Shown one piece after another: positions 53,779 to 62,548 of a stretch of 64,000 nucleotides of DNA. The notes below the pieces were generated by a model. It saw only the letters and a list, made by a program, of their open reading frames with translations. It was not told where the DNA came from and ran no database searches. The number at the start of each line of letters is the position of its first letter. Within the stretch, counting starts at the first letter, position 1. The translations under genes and the position numbers were made by a program. Source of the DNA: Chryseomicrobium sp. FSL W7-1435 (GTDB lineage: Bacteria > Bacillota > Bacilli > Bacillales_A > Planococcaceae); the NCBI RefSeq assembly GCF_038595005.1, contig NZ_CP151997.1, positions 1,550,001-1,614,000 of the forward strand. The letters are read 5' to 3'.

Positions 53779-54903
53779 TTAAACTTCCTGACTTGCTTCT
53801 TTTTGTTGTTTTTCAAGTTCTTGTTGCGCAAAATATTCTGCTGCAATTTTATCAATCTCAATTTTCAACTCATCTACCATTGTCGCTTCAGGCACTTTAC
53901 GCACTGTCTTCCCTTTACGGAACAGTAATCCCTCACCACGAGCTCCGGCAATCCCAATATCAGCTTCACGAGCCTCTCCAGGACCATTAACCGCACATCC
54001 TAGAACAGCTACTTTAATTGGTGCTTTAATTGTGGAGATATATTCTTCCACTTCATTAGCGATTGTAATCAAATCAATTTCAATACGCCCACATGTTGGA
54101 CAGGAAATCAAAGTAGCCGCATTTGATGAAAGAGCAAATACTTTCAATAGTTCACGTGCCACTTTCACTTCTTCCACTGGATCTGCAGATAAGGAGACAC
54201 GAAGCGTGTTACCAATACCCATACTTAACAGTGTTCCAAGACCAGCTGCACTTTTAATAGATCCTGCAAATAAAGTACCAGACTCAGTGATACCTAGATG
54301 TAATGGGTAATCAAATGCTTGAGAAGCTAAACGATAAGCGTCGATTGCTAGCGTTACATCAGATGCTTTCATCGATACGATGATGTCATGGAAATCTAAA
54401 TCCTCTAAGATTTTGATATGGTGAAGTGCACTTTCTACCATACCTTCTGCAGTAGGATAGCCATACTTTTCTAGAATTTTACGCTCAAGTGAACCGGCGT
54501 TGACACCAATTCGAATTGGAATGCCTTTAGCTTTAGCTGCATTAACAACAGCTTCCACTTTTTCACGACGGCCAATGTTACCTGGGTTAATACGTATTTT
54601 ATCTGCACCTTGTTCGATAGCGATCAAGGCAAGTTTGTAATCGAAATGAATGTCGACGACTAGTGGGATATTGATGCGTTCTTTGATGGCGCCAATTGAG
54701 TAGGCTGCTCGCTCATCTGGGCAAGCGACTCGCACCACTTGGCAACCTGCTTCTTCTAAACGAAGAATCTCAGCTACTGTAGCCTCGACATCATGTGTTT
54801 TTGTAGTGGTCATACTTTGAATAAATAGTTCGTTACTTCCACCAATGGTGATATCTCCAACACGTACTGGACGCGTGTTTGAACGATGGATCATTTCTGG
54901 CAT
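53779..54903 (-). CDS. ispG: 4-hydroxy-3-methylbut-2-en-1-yl diphosphate synthase (flavodoxin)
   Basis: IspG performs the penultimate MEP-pathway step with a [4Fe-4S] cluster. TIM-barrel segments [11 protein letters not shown] and IRINPGNIG precede the cluster cysteines in SCPTCGR and [10 protein letters not shown]. It is 374 residues, typical of the shorter bacterial form. GGAGCG lies before the ATG. It is transcribed with yqfW; ispH, the next enzyme, is 6 kb away. Confidence 0.96.
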   Translation of the reverse strand: MPEMIHRSNTRPVRVGDITIGGSNELFIQSMTTTKTHDVEATVAEILRLEEAGCQVVRVACPDERAAYSIGAIKERINIPLVVDIHFDYKLALIAIEQGADKIRINPGNIGRREKVEAVVNAAKAKGIPIRIGVNAGSLERKILEKYGYPTAEGMVESALHHIKILEDLDFHDIIVSMKASDVTLAIDAYRLASQAFDYPLHLGITESGTLFAGSIKSAAGLGTLLSMGIGNTLRVSLSADPVEEVKVARELLKVFALSSNAATLISCPTCGRIEIDLITIANEVEEYISTIKAPIKVAVLGCAVNGPGEAREADIGIAGARGEGLLFRKGKTVRKVPEATMVDELKIEIDKIAAEYFAQQELEKQQKEASQEV

Positions 54904-54980
54904 TATATTCGCTCCTTTTGTTGTTGCGCTTCACTTCATTCTACCAATGTACCAGAGGGAAAGACAAGAAGGAAGCTTAT

Positions 54981-55253
54981 TCAACACTTGGTACTCCATT
55001 TAGGATAAACGAAAGGTTGCTCGGAAAAGTTCCAATCGTTTGGATTTAACTGACGAACCAGTGCTATCCATTCTAAATAAGAGATAGGTGCTTGAACTTG
55101 AGAATAAATTGATTCCAATGTAGAGGTAGGCAATGCCGTTTCTAAAGAATAGTCCTCAGAGTGAACGCATGGCGCAGAAGAGGACACTTCCCAATCCATT
55201 TGAATTGCGTAACAAAGTAAACAAATAGTCAATGAAGCTAGTATAAAACGCAT
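54981..55253 (-). CDS. YqfZ-like small secreted or anchored protein
   Basis: A 90-residue protein with an N-terminal hydrophobic signal/anchor (FILASLTICLLCYAI). The rest (STLESIYSQVQAPISYLEWIALVRQLNPNDWNFSEQPFVYPKW) has the spacing of a degenerate LysM domain: start helix, 'LNP' turn and final 'YP' strand. B. subtilis yqfZ lies at the same place next to ispG and also has a LysM-like domain, so orthology is likely but sequence identity is low. AGGGGG precedes the ATG by seven bases. Confidence 0.6.
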   Translation of the reverse strand: MRFILASLTICLLCYAIQMDWEVSSSAPCVHSEDYSLETALPTSTLESIYSQVQAPISYLEWIALVRQLNPNDWNFSEQPFVYPKWSTKC

Positions 55254-55295
55254 ATAAAAACCCCCTTCTTAAAGTTTATGAAGGAGGGAGGGAAG

Positions 55296-55805
55296 CTATG
55301 CTTTTTTTGGTAGTTTAGGATAGTAACGAAGGGCAAGTAGTACTATAACAAGTGTTAACGCATAGGAAATTCCATGAACAACAGGGGAATCTTCGAATAC
55401 TAGATAAGAAATGAGTAATAGTAAGAAGGACCAGGTGTTTGCGAATAATGTTGAACGCCAGAGAAAGCGATAATCTGCACGACGTTTCATGATAGGTGCA
55501 GCTAACCAAGCAACAGCTGCTACTAAACTAATCTGAGTGAAAAATAGTAGGGTCTGGATCACGAATAATAGTAAGAAAGCAAATGGGTACAATAACCAAT
55601 CAATTTCTTCAAAGTAATCGACTACACCATCTAGCTGGCCAGCACTCGTTCCGATTTGAGTTGTGAATTCGAGGAACGCTAATAGAGTAAAAAGAAAAAT
55701 GAAGAGAAATATGTATTGCATGGTTTTGCCCATTGGCATCAGGCGAAACGCAGCTATTTTTTTTATAGAAGTAAGACTTGAAGTGAATACCTTAAAGAGT
55801 GTCAT
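55296..55805 (-). CDS. DUF1189-like membrane protein (YqgB-like, short)
   Basis: A 169-residue membrane protein with about four hydrophobic segments. The N-terminus (FTSSLTSIKKIAAFRLMPMGKTMQYIFLF) resembles DUF1189 proteins such as YqgB, and the locus position fits. The large extracytoplasmic domain between the first two helices is reduced to about 30 residues, so it is much shorter than the usual ~260. AAAGGA lies about ten bases before ATG 55805. Function unknown. Confidence 0.6.
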   Translation of the reverse strand: MTLFKVFTSSLTSIKKIAAFRLMPMGKTMQYIFLFIFLFTLLAFLEFTTQIGTSAGQLDGVVDYFEEIDWLLYPFAFLLLFVIQTLLFFTQISLVAAVAWLAAPIMKRRADYRFLWRSTLFANTWSFLLLLISYLVFEDSPVVHGISYALTLVIVLLALRYYPKLPKKA

Positions 55806-55893
55806 CTGTCACGCGTCCTTTCGAACCGTATTGTACCATGTCAAAATTTAAAACTTCAATTATTAAGATATTGTAAATTTGTTGTGATTTCTC

Positions 55894-55915
55894 TTTACAA
55901 TAGGTTTATACTTTA
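55894..55915 (+). promoter_or_regulatory. Promoter of the Na/Pi transporter with possible weak PhoP half-sites
   Basis: TATACT lies at about 55907–55912. TTTACA (55894) and TTTATA (55905) have the 11-base period of PhoP repeats, but only two are recognisable and the second overlaps the -10. PhoP control is therefore only a suggestion. Confidence 0.35.
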
Positions 55916-55963
55916 AGCATAATAAGTGGCGTGTCAAAAAATTGTATGGGAGTTGACCTTTAC

Positions 55964-57595
55964 GTGGAATTAAACTGGCAGGAAATGCTGTTCACATTCT
56001 TTGGTGGGTTAGGTATTTTCTTATTCTCTATAAAATTCATGGGAGACGGTCTGCAAAAATCTGCAGGAGATAAGCTACGTGATATTTTAGATCGCTTTAC
56101 AACAAACCCGTTTATGGGAGTACTAGTCGGGATTGTCGTTACGATTTTAATTCAATCGTCTTCAGGAACTACCGTGCTAGTCGTCGGATTAGTAAGTGCG
56201 GGGTTCATGAATTTGCGCCAAGCGATTGGTGTCATCATGGGTGCCAACATTGGTACAACTGTTACAGCATTCATCATCGGATTTGATGTCGGTGCTTATG
56301 CACTACCAATCATGGCTGCGGGTGCGTTCGCAATTTTCTTCTTTAAAAACGCACGTATCCACAACATCGGAGAAGTTATTTTTGGATTTGGTGGACTGTT
56401 CCTCGGTTTAGAACTTATGGGTGAAGGGATGAAACCTTTACGCGAAGTACAGGCATTTACTGACTTAACTGTGGAAATGAGTACCAATCCAATTTTAGGT
56501 GTAGTTGCAGGTACACTATTTACGATTCTTGTTCAAAGCTCAAGTGCTACGATTGGTATTTTACAACAATTATATTCAGAAAATTTAGTGACGCTTGATG
56601 CAGCATTACCAATTCTTTTCGGAGATAATATCGGAACAACTATCACAGCTATCTTGGCTTCATTGGGAGCTTCTATTGTTGCTCGTCGCGCAGCAGCTGT
56701 TCACGTCTTATTTAATATTGTTGGAACTATTATATTCTTATTGATTCTTCCACTGTTTGAAACATATGTACTTTGGTTGTCAGGAGTACTTGGTCTAGAA
56801 GCTAAAATGCAAATTGCTTTTGCACACGGTTCATTCAACGTAGCAAATACAATAATCCAGTTCCCACTAATTGGACTGTGGGCATACTTAGTTACAAAAG
56901 TTATTCCAGGTGAAGAACTCTCAATTGAATATAAACCTAAACATCTAGATGAAAACTTCATTGAACAATCACCTTCGATTGCCATCGGGCAAGCAAAAGA
57001 AGAAATTCTGCGAATGGGTGGTATGAGTGTTCAAGGATTGGAACTATCTTATAACTACTTGAAAAATCGCAATAAGCGAGATGCAGAATTAACGCTTCAA
57101 ATTGAAGAAGCATTAAATAATCTAGATCACAAAATCACTGATTATCTTGTGAAGATTTCATCACAGTCTTTATCTGCACAAGACTCGACACGTCACAATA
57201 TGTTAATGAACACTGTTCGAGACATTGAGCGTATTGGTGATCATTTCGAAAATATTATTGAATTGATTCAATACCAGGATGCTCACAAGCTACATCTTAC
57301 AGAAGATGCTATGCAAGACGTATCTGAAATGTTTGAATTAACAATTGATACTGTTACTAAAGCAATGAAAGCTTTGGACGAAAACTCTGCTGAACTTGCA
57401 CGTGAAGTAGCAGAACAAGAAAATACTATTGATAAAATGGAGCGCAAGTTCCGTAAAAATCATATTGCTCGTCTTAATGAAGGTCGCTGCACAGGTCAAG
57501 CGGGTGTCATGTTCGTTGATATCCTTAGCAACTTGGAGCGTATTGGTGATCACTCAGTTAATATCGCAGAAGCTGTCTTAGGGAAGCGCGTATAA
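55964..57595 (+). CDS. Na+/phosphate cotransporter with C-terminal PhoU-like domain
   Basis: A sodium/phosphate symporter of the NptA (PF02690) family. The repeated transport motifs QSSSGTTVLVVGLVSAG…GANIGTTVTA and QSSSATIGIL…GDNIGTTITA are hallmarks. The C-terminal ~200 residues are PhoU-like helices (NTVRDIERIGDHFENI, SNLERIGDHSVNIAEAV). GTG 55964 (VELNWQEML) matches the usual start; GGGAG lies 11 bases upstream. The frame is open from 55931. Its closeness to pst suggests a phosphate role. Confidence 0.92.
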   Translation: MELNWQEMLFTFFGGLGIFLFSIKFMGDGLQKSAGDKLRDILDRFTTNPFMGVLVGIVVTILIQSSSGTTVLVVGLVSAGFMNLRQAIGVIMGANIGTTVTAFIIGFDVGAYALPIMAAGAFAIFFFKNARIHNIGEVIFGFGGLFLGLELMGEGMKPLREVQAFTDLTVEMSTNPILGVVAGTLFTILVQSSSATIGILQQLYSENLVTLDAALPILFGDNIGTTITAILASLGASIVARRAAAVHVLFNIVGTIIFLLILPLFETYVLWLSGVLGLEAKMQIAFAHGSFNVANTIIQFPLIGLWAYLVTKVIPGEELSIEYKPKHLDENFIEQSPSIAIGQAKEEILRMGGMSVQGLELSYNYLKNRNKRDAELTLQIEEALNNLDHKITDYLVKISSQSLSAQDSTRHNMLMNTVRDIERIGDHFENIIELIQYQDAHKLHLTEDAMQDVSEMFELTIDTVTKAMKALDENSAELAREVAEQENTIDKMERKFRKNHIARLNEGRCTGQAGVMFVDILSNLERIGDHSVNIAEAVLGKRV

Positions 57596-58074
57596 TGGAG
57601 ATCATCGGCTGGATTTTAATCATCGCAAGTTTTGTCATTGCCTATGTTGGGCTCGTATATCCCATCATTCCTTCAGTAGTGTTCTTGCTGATTGGTTACA
57701 TTCTGTACGGTGTATTCTTCTCATTTAGTGAACTTTCGATCTGGTTCTGGGTCATCCAAGTGTTCTTCGTCATTTTGATTTTCACGGCAGACACATTGGC
57801 AAACCTGGCTAGTGTAAAACGTTTTGGTGGAACAAAACCAGGACTTTACGGTAGTACAATCGGTCTTTTAGTTGGACCGTTTGTCATTCCGTTTGTAGGT
57901 ATCATTGTAGGTCCTTTCCTTGGTGCATTCCTTGCAGAGCTGTTGATTTCTAGAAAACCAGTTAAGCAAGCATTCCGAGCAGGAGTGGGCTCATTTGTAG
58001 GATTGCTCACTTCGACTATTGTGAAAGCTATCTTATTCACGGTAATGATCATTATCTTTATTTTCTTTATCTAA
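57595..58074 (+). CDS. yqgC: DUF456 membrane protein (YqgC-like)
   Basis: A 159-residue protein made of five to six hydrophobic segments with Gly/Pro-rich turns (TKPGLYGSTIGLLVGPFV, GPFLGAFLAELL), typical of DUF456. The function is unknown. It begins at the last base of the Na/Pi transporter stop codon, so the two are coupled, and it lies upstream of sodA as yqgC does in B. subtilis. Confidence 0.85.
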   Translation: MEIIGWILIIASFVIAYVGLVYPIIPSVVFLLIGYILYGVFFSFSELSIWFWVIQVFFVILIFTADTLANLASVKRFGGTKPGLYGSTIGLLVGPFVIPFVGIIVGPFLGAFLAELLISRKPVKQAFRAGVGSFVGLLTSTIVKAILFTVMIIIFIFFI

Positions 58075-58118
58075 TTTCAGTCAAAAGCCTGAAAAATGAA
58101 ACAATGAATAGTTTTTAT

Positions 58119-58147
58119 TTGATTGCCATTGTCTTCTTTGCTAATGT
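58119..58147 (+). promoter_or_regulatory. SigA-type promoter of sodA
   Basis: TTGATT, 17 bases, TAATGT, about 41 bases before the sodA start codon. Confidence 0.55.
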
Positions 58148-58188
58148 AAATAGTGGAAGTATCACTAGTACCTTAGGAGGAATTGACA

Positions 58189-58797
58189 ATGGCTTTTGAA
58201 TTACCGAAATTACCGTACGAATATGACGCACTTGAACCTCATATCGACAAAGAGACGATGAACATTCACCACACGAAACACCACAACACGTATATCACGA
58301 ACGTGAACAACGCTCTTGAAGGACATTCGGATCTTTCTTCAAAATCTGTTGAAGAGTTAATTGCTAACCTAGATGCAGTGCCTGAAGAGATTCGCACAGT
58401 AGTCCGTAACAATGGTGGCGGACATGCTAACCACTCATTATTCTGGGAAATCTTATCACCTAACGGTGGTGGCCAACCAACTGGTGCATTAGCAGAAGCA
58501 ATCGACAGCAAATTTGGTAGCTTTGATGCATTCAAAGAAGAGTTCGCTAAAGCAGCAACTACTCGCTTCGGTTCTGGCTGGGCTTGGTTATCTGTAGCAA
58601 ACGGTGAAGTTGAAGTTTCTTCAACTCCAAACCAAGATTCACCTATCATGGAAGGCAAAACGCCATTACTAGGTCTTGATGTTTGGGAACACGCTTACTA
58701 CTTGAACTATCAAAACCGTCGTCCTGACTATATTTCTTCTTTCTGGAATGTAGTAAACTGGGATGAAGTTTCAAAACGTTTCGAAGCAGCTAAATAA
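58189..58797 (+). CDS. sodA: Superoxide dismutase (Mn/Fe)
   Basis: It removes superoxide in the cytoplasm. Metal ligands appear as HHTKHHNTY (His26), [13 protein letters not shown] (His ~81) and [18 protein letters not shown] (Asp and His near 165). GGHANH and the Gln-type residues favour manganese, but metal choice cannot be proved by sequence. ATG 58189 has AGGAGG eight bases upstream. It is a single gene with promoter and terminator. Confidence 0.97.
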   Translation: MAFELPKLPYEYDALEPHIDKETMNIHHTKHHNTYITNVNNALEGHSDLSSKSVEELIANLDAVPEEIRTVVRNNGGGHANHSLFWEILSPNGGGQPTGALAEAIDSKFGSFDAFKEEFAKAATTRFGSGWAWLSVANGEVEVSSTPNQDSPIMEGKTPLLGLDVWEHAYYLNYQNRRPDYISSFWNVVNWDEVSKRFEAAK

Positions 58798-58805
58798 TAA
58801 CGATC

Positions 58806-58835
58806 AACCACAAACTTCGGTTTGTGGTTTTTTCT
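58806..58835 (+). terminator. Hairpin terminator of sodA
   Basis: AACCACAAAC, TTCG tetraloop, GTTTGTGGTT, TTTTTC: a perfect 10-bp stem. Confidence 0.93.
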
Positions 58836-58853
58836 TTGGGAAAATAGAAATTG

Positions 58854-59015
58854 CGACAAAATATACTTACTAAGTTTAGCGGATGAGAAGTTGAGTGGAG
58901 AGGAGGGGCTGACTCCAGTGGGATAAAGAGCGTTACGTGAGGCCCCGCAGGAGCGTATGCGACGAGGAGACTTACGACGCGCCCACGGAACGCAGCCCCG
59001 GAGCGGAACTCAATG
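58854..59015. repeat. Dispersed palindrome-like repeat (uninterrupted copy)
   Basis: The element runs from GACAAAATATA through GTTGAGTGGAG, GACTCCAGTGGGAT, a GC-rich middle (CCCCGCAGGAGCGTATGCGA), GACGCGCCCACGGAACGCAG and GGAGCGGAACTCAA. TTGAGT and ACTCAA at the ends can pair. It is GC-richer than its surroundings. The second copy at 52871 carries another repeat in place of the middle. Similar GTTGA…GGAGCGGAA…TCAA sequences occur repeatedly in many Bacillales genomes (recalled, not searched). No gene is seen in 58836–59150. Confidence 0.8.
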
Positions 59016-59021
59016 TAAAAG

Positions 59022-59075
59022 AAATCAGTGGATACTCTGAAAAGAAGCTTAGAAAATCTATTGATTTTATTTTTG
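59022..59075. terminator. Imperfect hairpin after the dispersed repeat
   Basis: AAATCAGTGGATaCTCT and AGaaaATCtATTGATTT pair with several mismatches, followed by TATTTTTG. The arms resemble those of the hairpins at 47098 and 53147. Confidence 0.55.
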
Positions 59076-59136
59076 ACTCAGATTGATTTATCTAACAAAA
59101 TGTCGAAACGCTGCAACATTTTTATGCTAAAAGACG

Positions 59137-59145
59137 TGTTATACT
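59137..59145 (+). promoter_or_regulatory. Extended -10 promoter of the PBP gene
   Basis: TGTTATACT is an extended -10 element with TATACT at 59140–59145, twenty bases before the start codon. No clear -35. Confidence 0.55.
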
Positions 59146-59164
59146 TGTAAGCGAGGTGCACGTT

Positions 59165-61384
59165 ATGAAAAAAACTAAACAACAAATGACAAGAAGTTCA
59201 AAATCCAAACAACGAGCGCATTTAGTCGTGCGCATGAATATTTTATTTTTCACCATTTTTCTTCTGTTTACAGCACTTATATTTCGACTAGGTTATTTAC
59301 AAATCGTGAAAGGTGAGGATTACACGCGAATTCTCGCTCGCACAGAAGAAGTTCCTGTAAACACAAGCGTGCCAAGGGGGCGCATTTTTGATAGCCAGGG
59401 GCGTATCTTAGTCGATAACCAAGCGGAAAGAGCTATTACTTATACGAAAATGCAAACGACCACAGGTGATGAAATGTGGGGGATTGCGGAACAACTTGCC
59501 CAATTGATTGAAAAAGATGATTCCCAAATCACGAAAAGTGATCTGCAAGACTATTGGTTACGTAAAAATGCAGATGATACCTATCAATATGTGGATGAAG
59601 CAGAACAAGATGCAATTGAACAAGATGATTCTCTCGACAATAGCCAAAAATCACGAGAGATGAACCGACTGATTCGTGCAAGCATTCCAGAAAGTGAATT
59701 AGAATCGTTCACTGAACAAGAACTTGAAAATATCGCAATCTACCGAGAAATGGTTTCTGGGTACGCCTTATCTCCACAAATCATCAAGGGAGAAGAAGTA
59801 ACTCCAGAAGAATTTGCGCGAGTTTCGGAACGACTAAACGAACTAAATGGTGTCAACACGACCACAGATTGGCGTCGAGTACGAAATTCTGACCTAGCTA
59901 TATTAGGTACGACAACCCTACCTAAAGAAGGTATTCCTCGTTCTGAACTTGACCATTATTTAGCGCGTGATTATTCTCGTAATGATCGTGTTGGACGAAG
60001 TTATATTGAACAATATTACGAAGAAATTTTACAAGGACAAAAGTCAGTCGTGAAAAATATCACGGATGGAAAAGGTCGTGTAATTGAGACCCAAACTGTC
60101 TATGATGGAGATCCAGGAAAAGACTTAGTTCTTTCTATTGATACGGAAGTGCAAGCAAGACTTGAAGAGATTGTGACGAATCGTTTGCTGGAAATGAAAC
60201 GTATGGGCGGGACGCGTCACTTAGACCGCATGTTCTTCACGATGATGGAACCAAACACTGGTGAGGTCATTGCAATGGTCGGTAAAATCTTACGACGTGA
60301 TGGGCAAACGGGTGAGTTTGCGCGTGACCCGGAAACGGGTGGCTATATCGTGGATGATTATGCTTTTGGAACTTTTACGACGGCATACGAGCCAGGATCT
60401 ACAATTAAAGCAGGTACTTTATTGACTGGTTATCGAGAAGGCGCAATTAACCCTGGAGATTCTAAAATAGACGAACCTATTCTAATTGCTCAAGATAGAC
60501 CAAAATCTTCTGTCTTTAACCGTACAGGTAGAATTCCAATGAATGATTTAACTGCCATAGAACGATCTTCTAACGTGTATATGTTTAAAACTGCATTTAC
60601 ACTTGCTGGTGAGACTTATGTCCCAAAAGAATCTGTTAATTTCAACCTCGATGCATTTGATCAATTAAGAAACGGCTATGCTCAGCTGGGTCTAGGAGTG
60701 CCGACAGGTATTGATCTTCCAGGTGAAGCAACAGGATTCAGTGACCCTACTAATGATGACGCAGGAAATCTTCTCAATTTAAGTATCGGGCAGTATGATA
60801 CCTATACACCACTTCAACTTACTCAGTTCATTGCAACTTTTGCAAATGGTGGAAAGCGAGTCCAACCACATGTCGTCAAAGAGATTCGGCAAGCCTCTGA
60901 AAATGGAGAGCAAATGGGCGTATTAGAAGCTGAAATTCAACCAAAAGTGTTGAATATTGTTGAAAATACTCCGAGTGAAATAGACCGTATGCGGGAAGGG
61001 ATGCGCCGTGTCTATCAAGGGGAGCAAGGGACAGCACGTGCGGCATTTGATGAATTCAAATACGACGGAGCTGGTAAAACGGGTACTGCAGAAACTAAAG
61101 CGTATGACCCTGTTGCAAAGCGGACGTATGATACCGTGACACTATCTCATGTAGGCTTTGCGCCATTCGACAATCCCCAGATTGCGTACTCAACTATGAT
61201 TCCTTGGGCTTCGACAATTGATGTTTATGAGACCAATACATCAACACCACTTACTCGCGAGCTTGTTGATGCGTATTTTGAAATTATTGAAAATCGTGCT
61301 AAAACAACAACAGAAGAAACTTTATATCCACAAATTATTCCTTCTGTTTCAGAAGATACAATCGATGAAGAAGATGAATCGTAA
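59165..61384 (+). CDS. pbpA: Class B penicillin-binding protein (transpeptidase, PbpA-like)
   Basis: A monofunctional transpeptidase that cross-links peptidoglycan, probably for cell elongation. A single N-terminal helix (ILFFTIFLLFTALIFRLGYL) anchors it; a dimerisation domain with VPRGRIFDSQGRIL follows. The active-site motifs are SxxK (EPGSTIKAG), SxN (RSSNVY) and KTG (GAGKTGTAET). It is 739 residues. ATG 59165 has AGGTG six bases upstream. It lies directly before pst, as yqgF/pbpA does in B. subtilis. Confidence 0.93.
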   Translation: MKKTKQQMTRSSKSKQRAHLVVRMNILFFTIFLLFTALIFRLGYLQIVKGEDYTRILARTEEVPVNTSVPRGRIFDSQGRILVDNQAERAITYTKMQTTTGDEMWGIAEQLAQLIEKDDSQITKSDLQDYWLRKNADDTYQYVDEAEQDAIEQDDSLDNSQKSREMNRLIRASIPESELESFTEQELENIAIYREMVSGYALSPQIIKGEEVTPEEFARVSERLNELNGVNTTTDWRRVRNSDLAILGTTTLPKEGIPRSELDHYLARDYSRNDRVGRSYIEQYYEEILQGQKSVVKNITDGKGRVIETQTVYDGDPGKDLVLSIDTEVQARLEEIVTNRLLEMKRMGGTRHLDRMFFTMMEPNTGEVIAMVGKILRRDGQTGEFARDPETGGYIVDDYAFGTFTTAYEPGSTIKAGTLLTGYREGAINPGDSKIDEPILIAQDRPKSSVFNRTGRIPMNDLTAIERSSNVYMFKTAFTLAGETYVPKESVNFNLDAFDQLRNGYAQLGLGVPTGIDLPGEATGFSDPTNDDAGNLLNLSIGQYDTYTPLQLTQFIATFANGGKRVQPHVVKEIRQASENGEQMGVLEAEIQPKVLNIVENTPSEIDRMREGMRRVYQGEQGTARAAFDEFKYDGAGKTGTAETKAYDPVAKRTYDTVTLSHVGFAPFDNPQIAYSTMIPWASTIDVYETNTSTPLTRELVDAYFEIIENRAKTTTEETLYPQIIPSVSEDTIDEEDES

Positions 61385-61412
61385 GACAGTTGCTTCGGCA
61401 GCTGTCTTTTTT
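61385..61412 (+). terminator. Hairpin terminator of the PBP gene
   Basis: GACAGTTGC, TTCG, GCAGCTGTC (one G-U-like mismatch) followed by TTTTTT. The T-tract runs into the first PhoP repeat. Confidence 0.88.
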
Positions 61413-61415
61413 GCG

Positions 61416-61465
61416 TTTACAATCTCTTAACATTCGCTTCATGATAGCTCAACAATGAGTTGATA
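61416..61465 (+). promoter_or_regulatory. PhoP box array of the pst operon
   Basis: Five six-base repeats at an exact 11-base period: TTTACA (61416), TTAACA (61427), TTCATG (61438), TCAACA (61449), TTGATA (61460). The known PhoP site is TT(A/C/T)ACA repeated every 11 bases, so phosphate-starvation induction is predicted. The -10 is not clear; TACTAG at 61470 is possible. Confidence 0.8.
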
Positions 61466-61514
61466 AAGTTACTAGTGTAAGAAAAAAACAAGAAAACGTA
61501 GGGGGACACACCTG

Positions 61515-62471
61515 ATGAAGAACTGGAAATACTTTATGGGAACAGCAATGCTTGGATCTGCACTTATTTTAGGAGCGTGTGGAGACGAAGCTGCGGAATC
61601 AGCAGAAGGTACAGATACAACAGATACTGGTAGTGAAGAAGCAGTCGTTGAAGGTTCAGTAGCAGGAGATGGTTCATCAACAGTAGCGCCAATCCTAGAA
61701 GCACTAGTTGAAGAATATTCTGCACAAAGTGAAGTACAAGTAACAGTTGGTGTATCAGGAACAGGTGGAGGATTTGAGAAATTTATCGCAGGAACTACAG
61801 ACTTCTCAAACGCATCTCGTCCAATCAAAGATGAAGAAGCAGCAAAATTAGAAGCAGCAGGAATTGACTTTACAGAATTCCTACTTGCTTATGACGGATT
61901 AACGGTAGTAGTAAACAGTGAAAATGACTGGGCATCTGATTTAACTGTAGAAGACTTGAAGAAGATTTGGGTAGAAGATGGCACAACAAAAATGTGGTCA
62001 GATATCAACCCTGAATGGCCTGAAGAAGAAATCGTGTTCTATTCACCTGGTTCAGACTCAGGTACTTACGATTACTTCAATGAAGTTATCTTAGAAGATG
62101 CTGACATGGTTTCAGCTGCAACTCTTTCTGAAGACGATAACATACTTGTACAAGGTGTACAAGGTGACGTCAATGCAATTGGATTCTTCGGGTATGCGCA
62201 CTACCTAGCGAACCAAGATACAATTTCTGCAGTGAGCATTGAGGGCGTTGAGCCAAACAACGAAACAATTGAATCTGGTGAATATTCACCACTATCACGC
62301 CCACTCTACACATATGCGAGCAACGCAGCTATTGCTGAAAATCCAGCAGTATATGACTTTATGAAATATGTGATTGAAAATGCAGGAGCAATGGCTGAGG
62401 CTGTTGGGTATGTAACTGCACCACAAGAAGAGTATGACGCAGATATGGAAGCACTTGAAGCTTTAAAATAA
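61515..62471 (+). CDS. pstS: Phosphate ABC transporter substrate-binding lipoprotein
   Basis: PstS captures phosphate outside the membrane. The lipoprotein signal ends in the lipobox ILGACG (Cys ~22), followed by an acidic Thr/Glu-rich linker. The binding protein fold shows GDGSSTVAPI, VGVSGTGGGFEKF, SNASRPI and SPGSDSGTYDYF, which form the phosphate pocket. It is 318 residues. GTAGGGGGACAC supplies the ribosome site. It heads pstS-pstC-pstA. Confidence 0.96.
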   Translation: MKNWKYFMGTAMLGSALILGACGDEAAESAEGTDTTDTGSEEAVVEGSVAGDGSSTVAPILEALVEEYSAQSEVQVTVGVSGTGGGFEKFIAGTTDFSNASRPIKDEEAAKLEAAGIDFTEFLLAYDGLTVVVNSENDWASDLTVEDLKKIWVEDGTTKMWSDINPEWPEEEIVFYSPGSDSGTYDYFNEVILEDADMVSAATLSEDDNILVQGVQGDVNAIGFFGYAHYLANQDTISAVSIEGVEPNNETIESGEYSPLSRPLYTYASNAAIAENPAVYDFMKYVIENAGAMAEAVGYVTAPQEEYDADMEALEALK

Positions 62472-62493
62472 TCACTGTTTATACGTGAAGAAC

Positions 62494-62520
62494 AAGAGTA
62501 GCGTCTTGCTACTCTTTTCT
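62494..62520 (+). terminator. Intercistronic hairpin between pstS and pstC
   Basis: AAGAGTAGC, loop GTCTT, GCTACTCTT is a perfect 9-bp stem followed by TTCTTCC. The broken T-run suggests partial termination or 3'-end protection, which would keep PstS in excess over the permease. Confidence 0.75.
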
Positions 62521-62548
62521 TCCGTCTAGTTGGAAAAGGGGGATCACG

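Noticed and set aside
55663-55851. Plus-strand 62-codon frame opposite the DUF1189-like gene
   Set aside because: It has no recognisable homology or ribosome site; the minus-strand frame has membrane-protein composition and fits synteny.
58076-58096. Short TTTCAG/CTGAAA hairpin after yqgC as a terminator
   Set aside because: The stem is only six A/T-rich pairs and no T-tract follows, so I did not list it as a feature.
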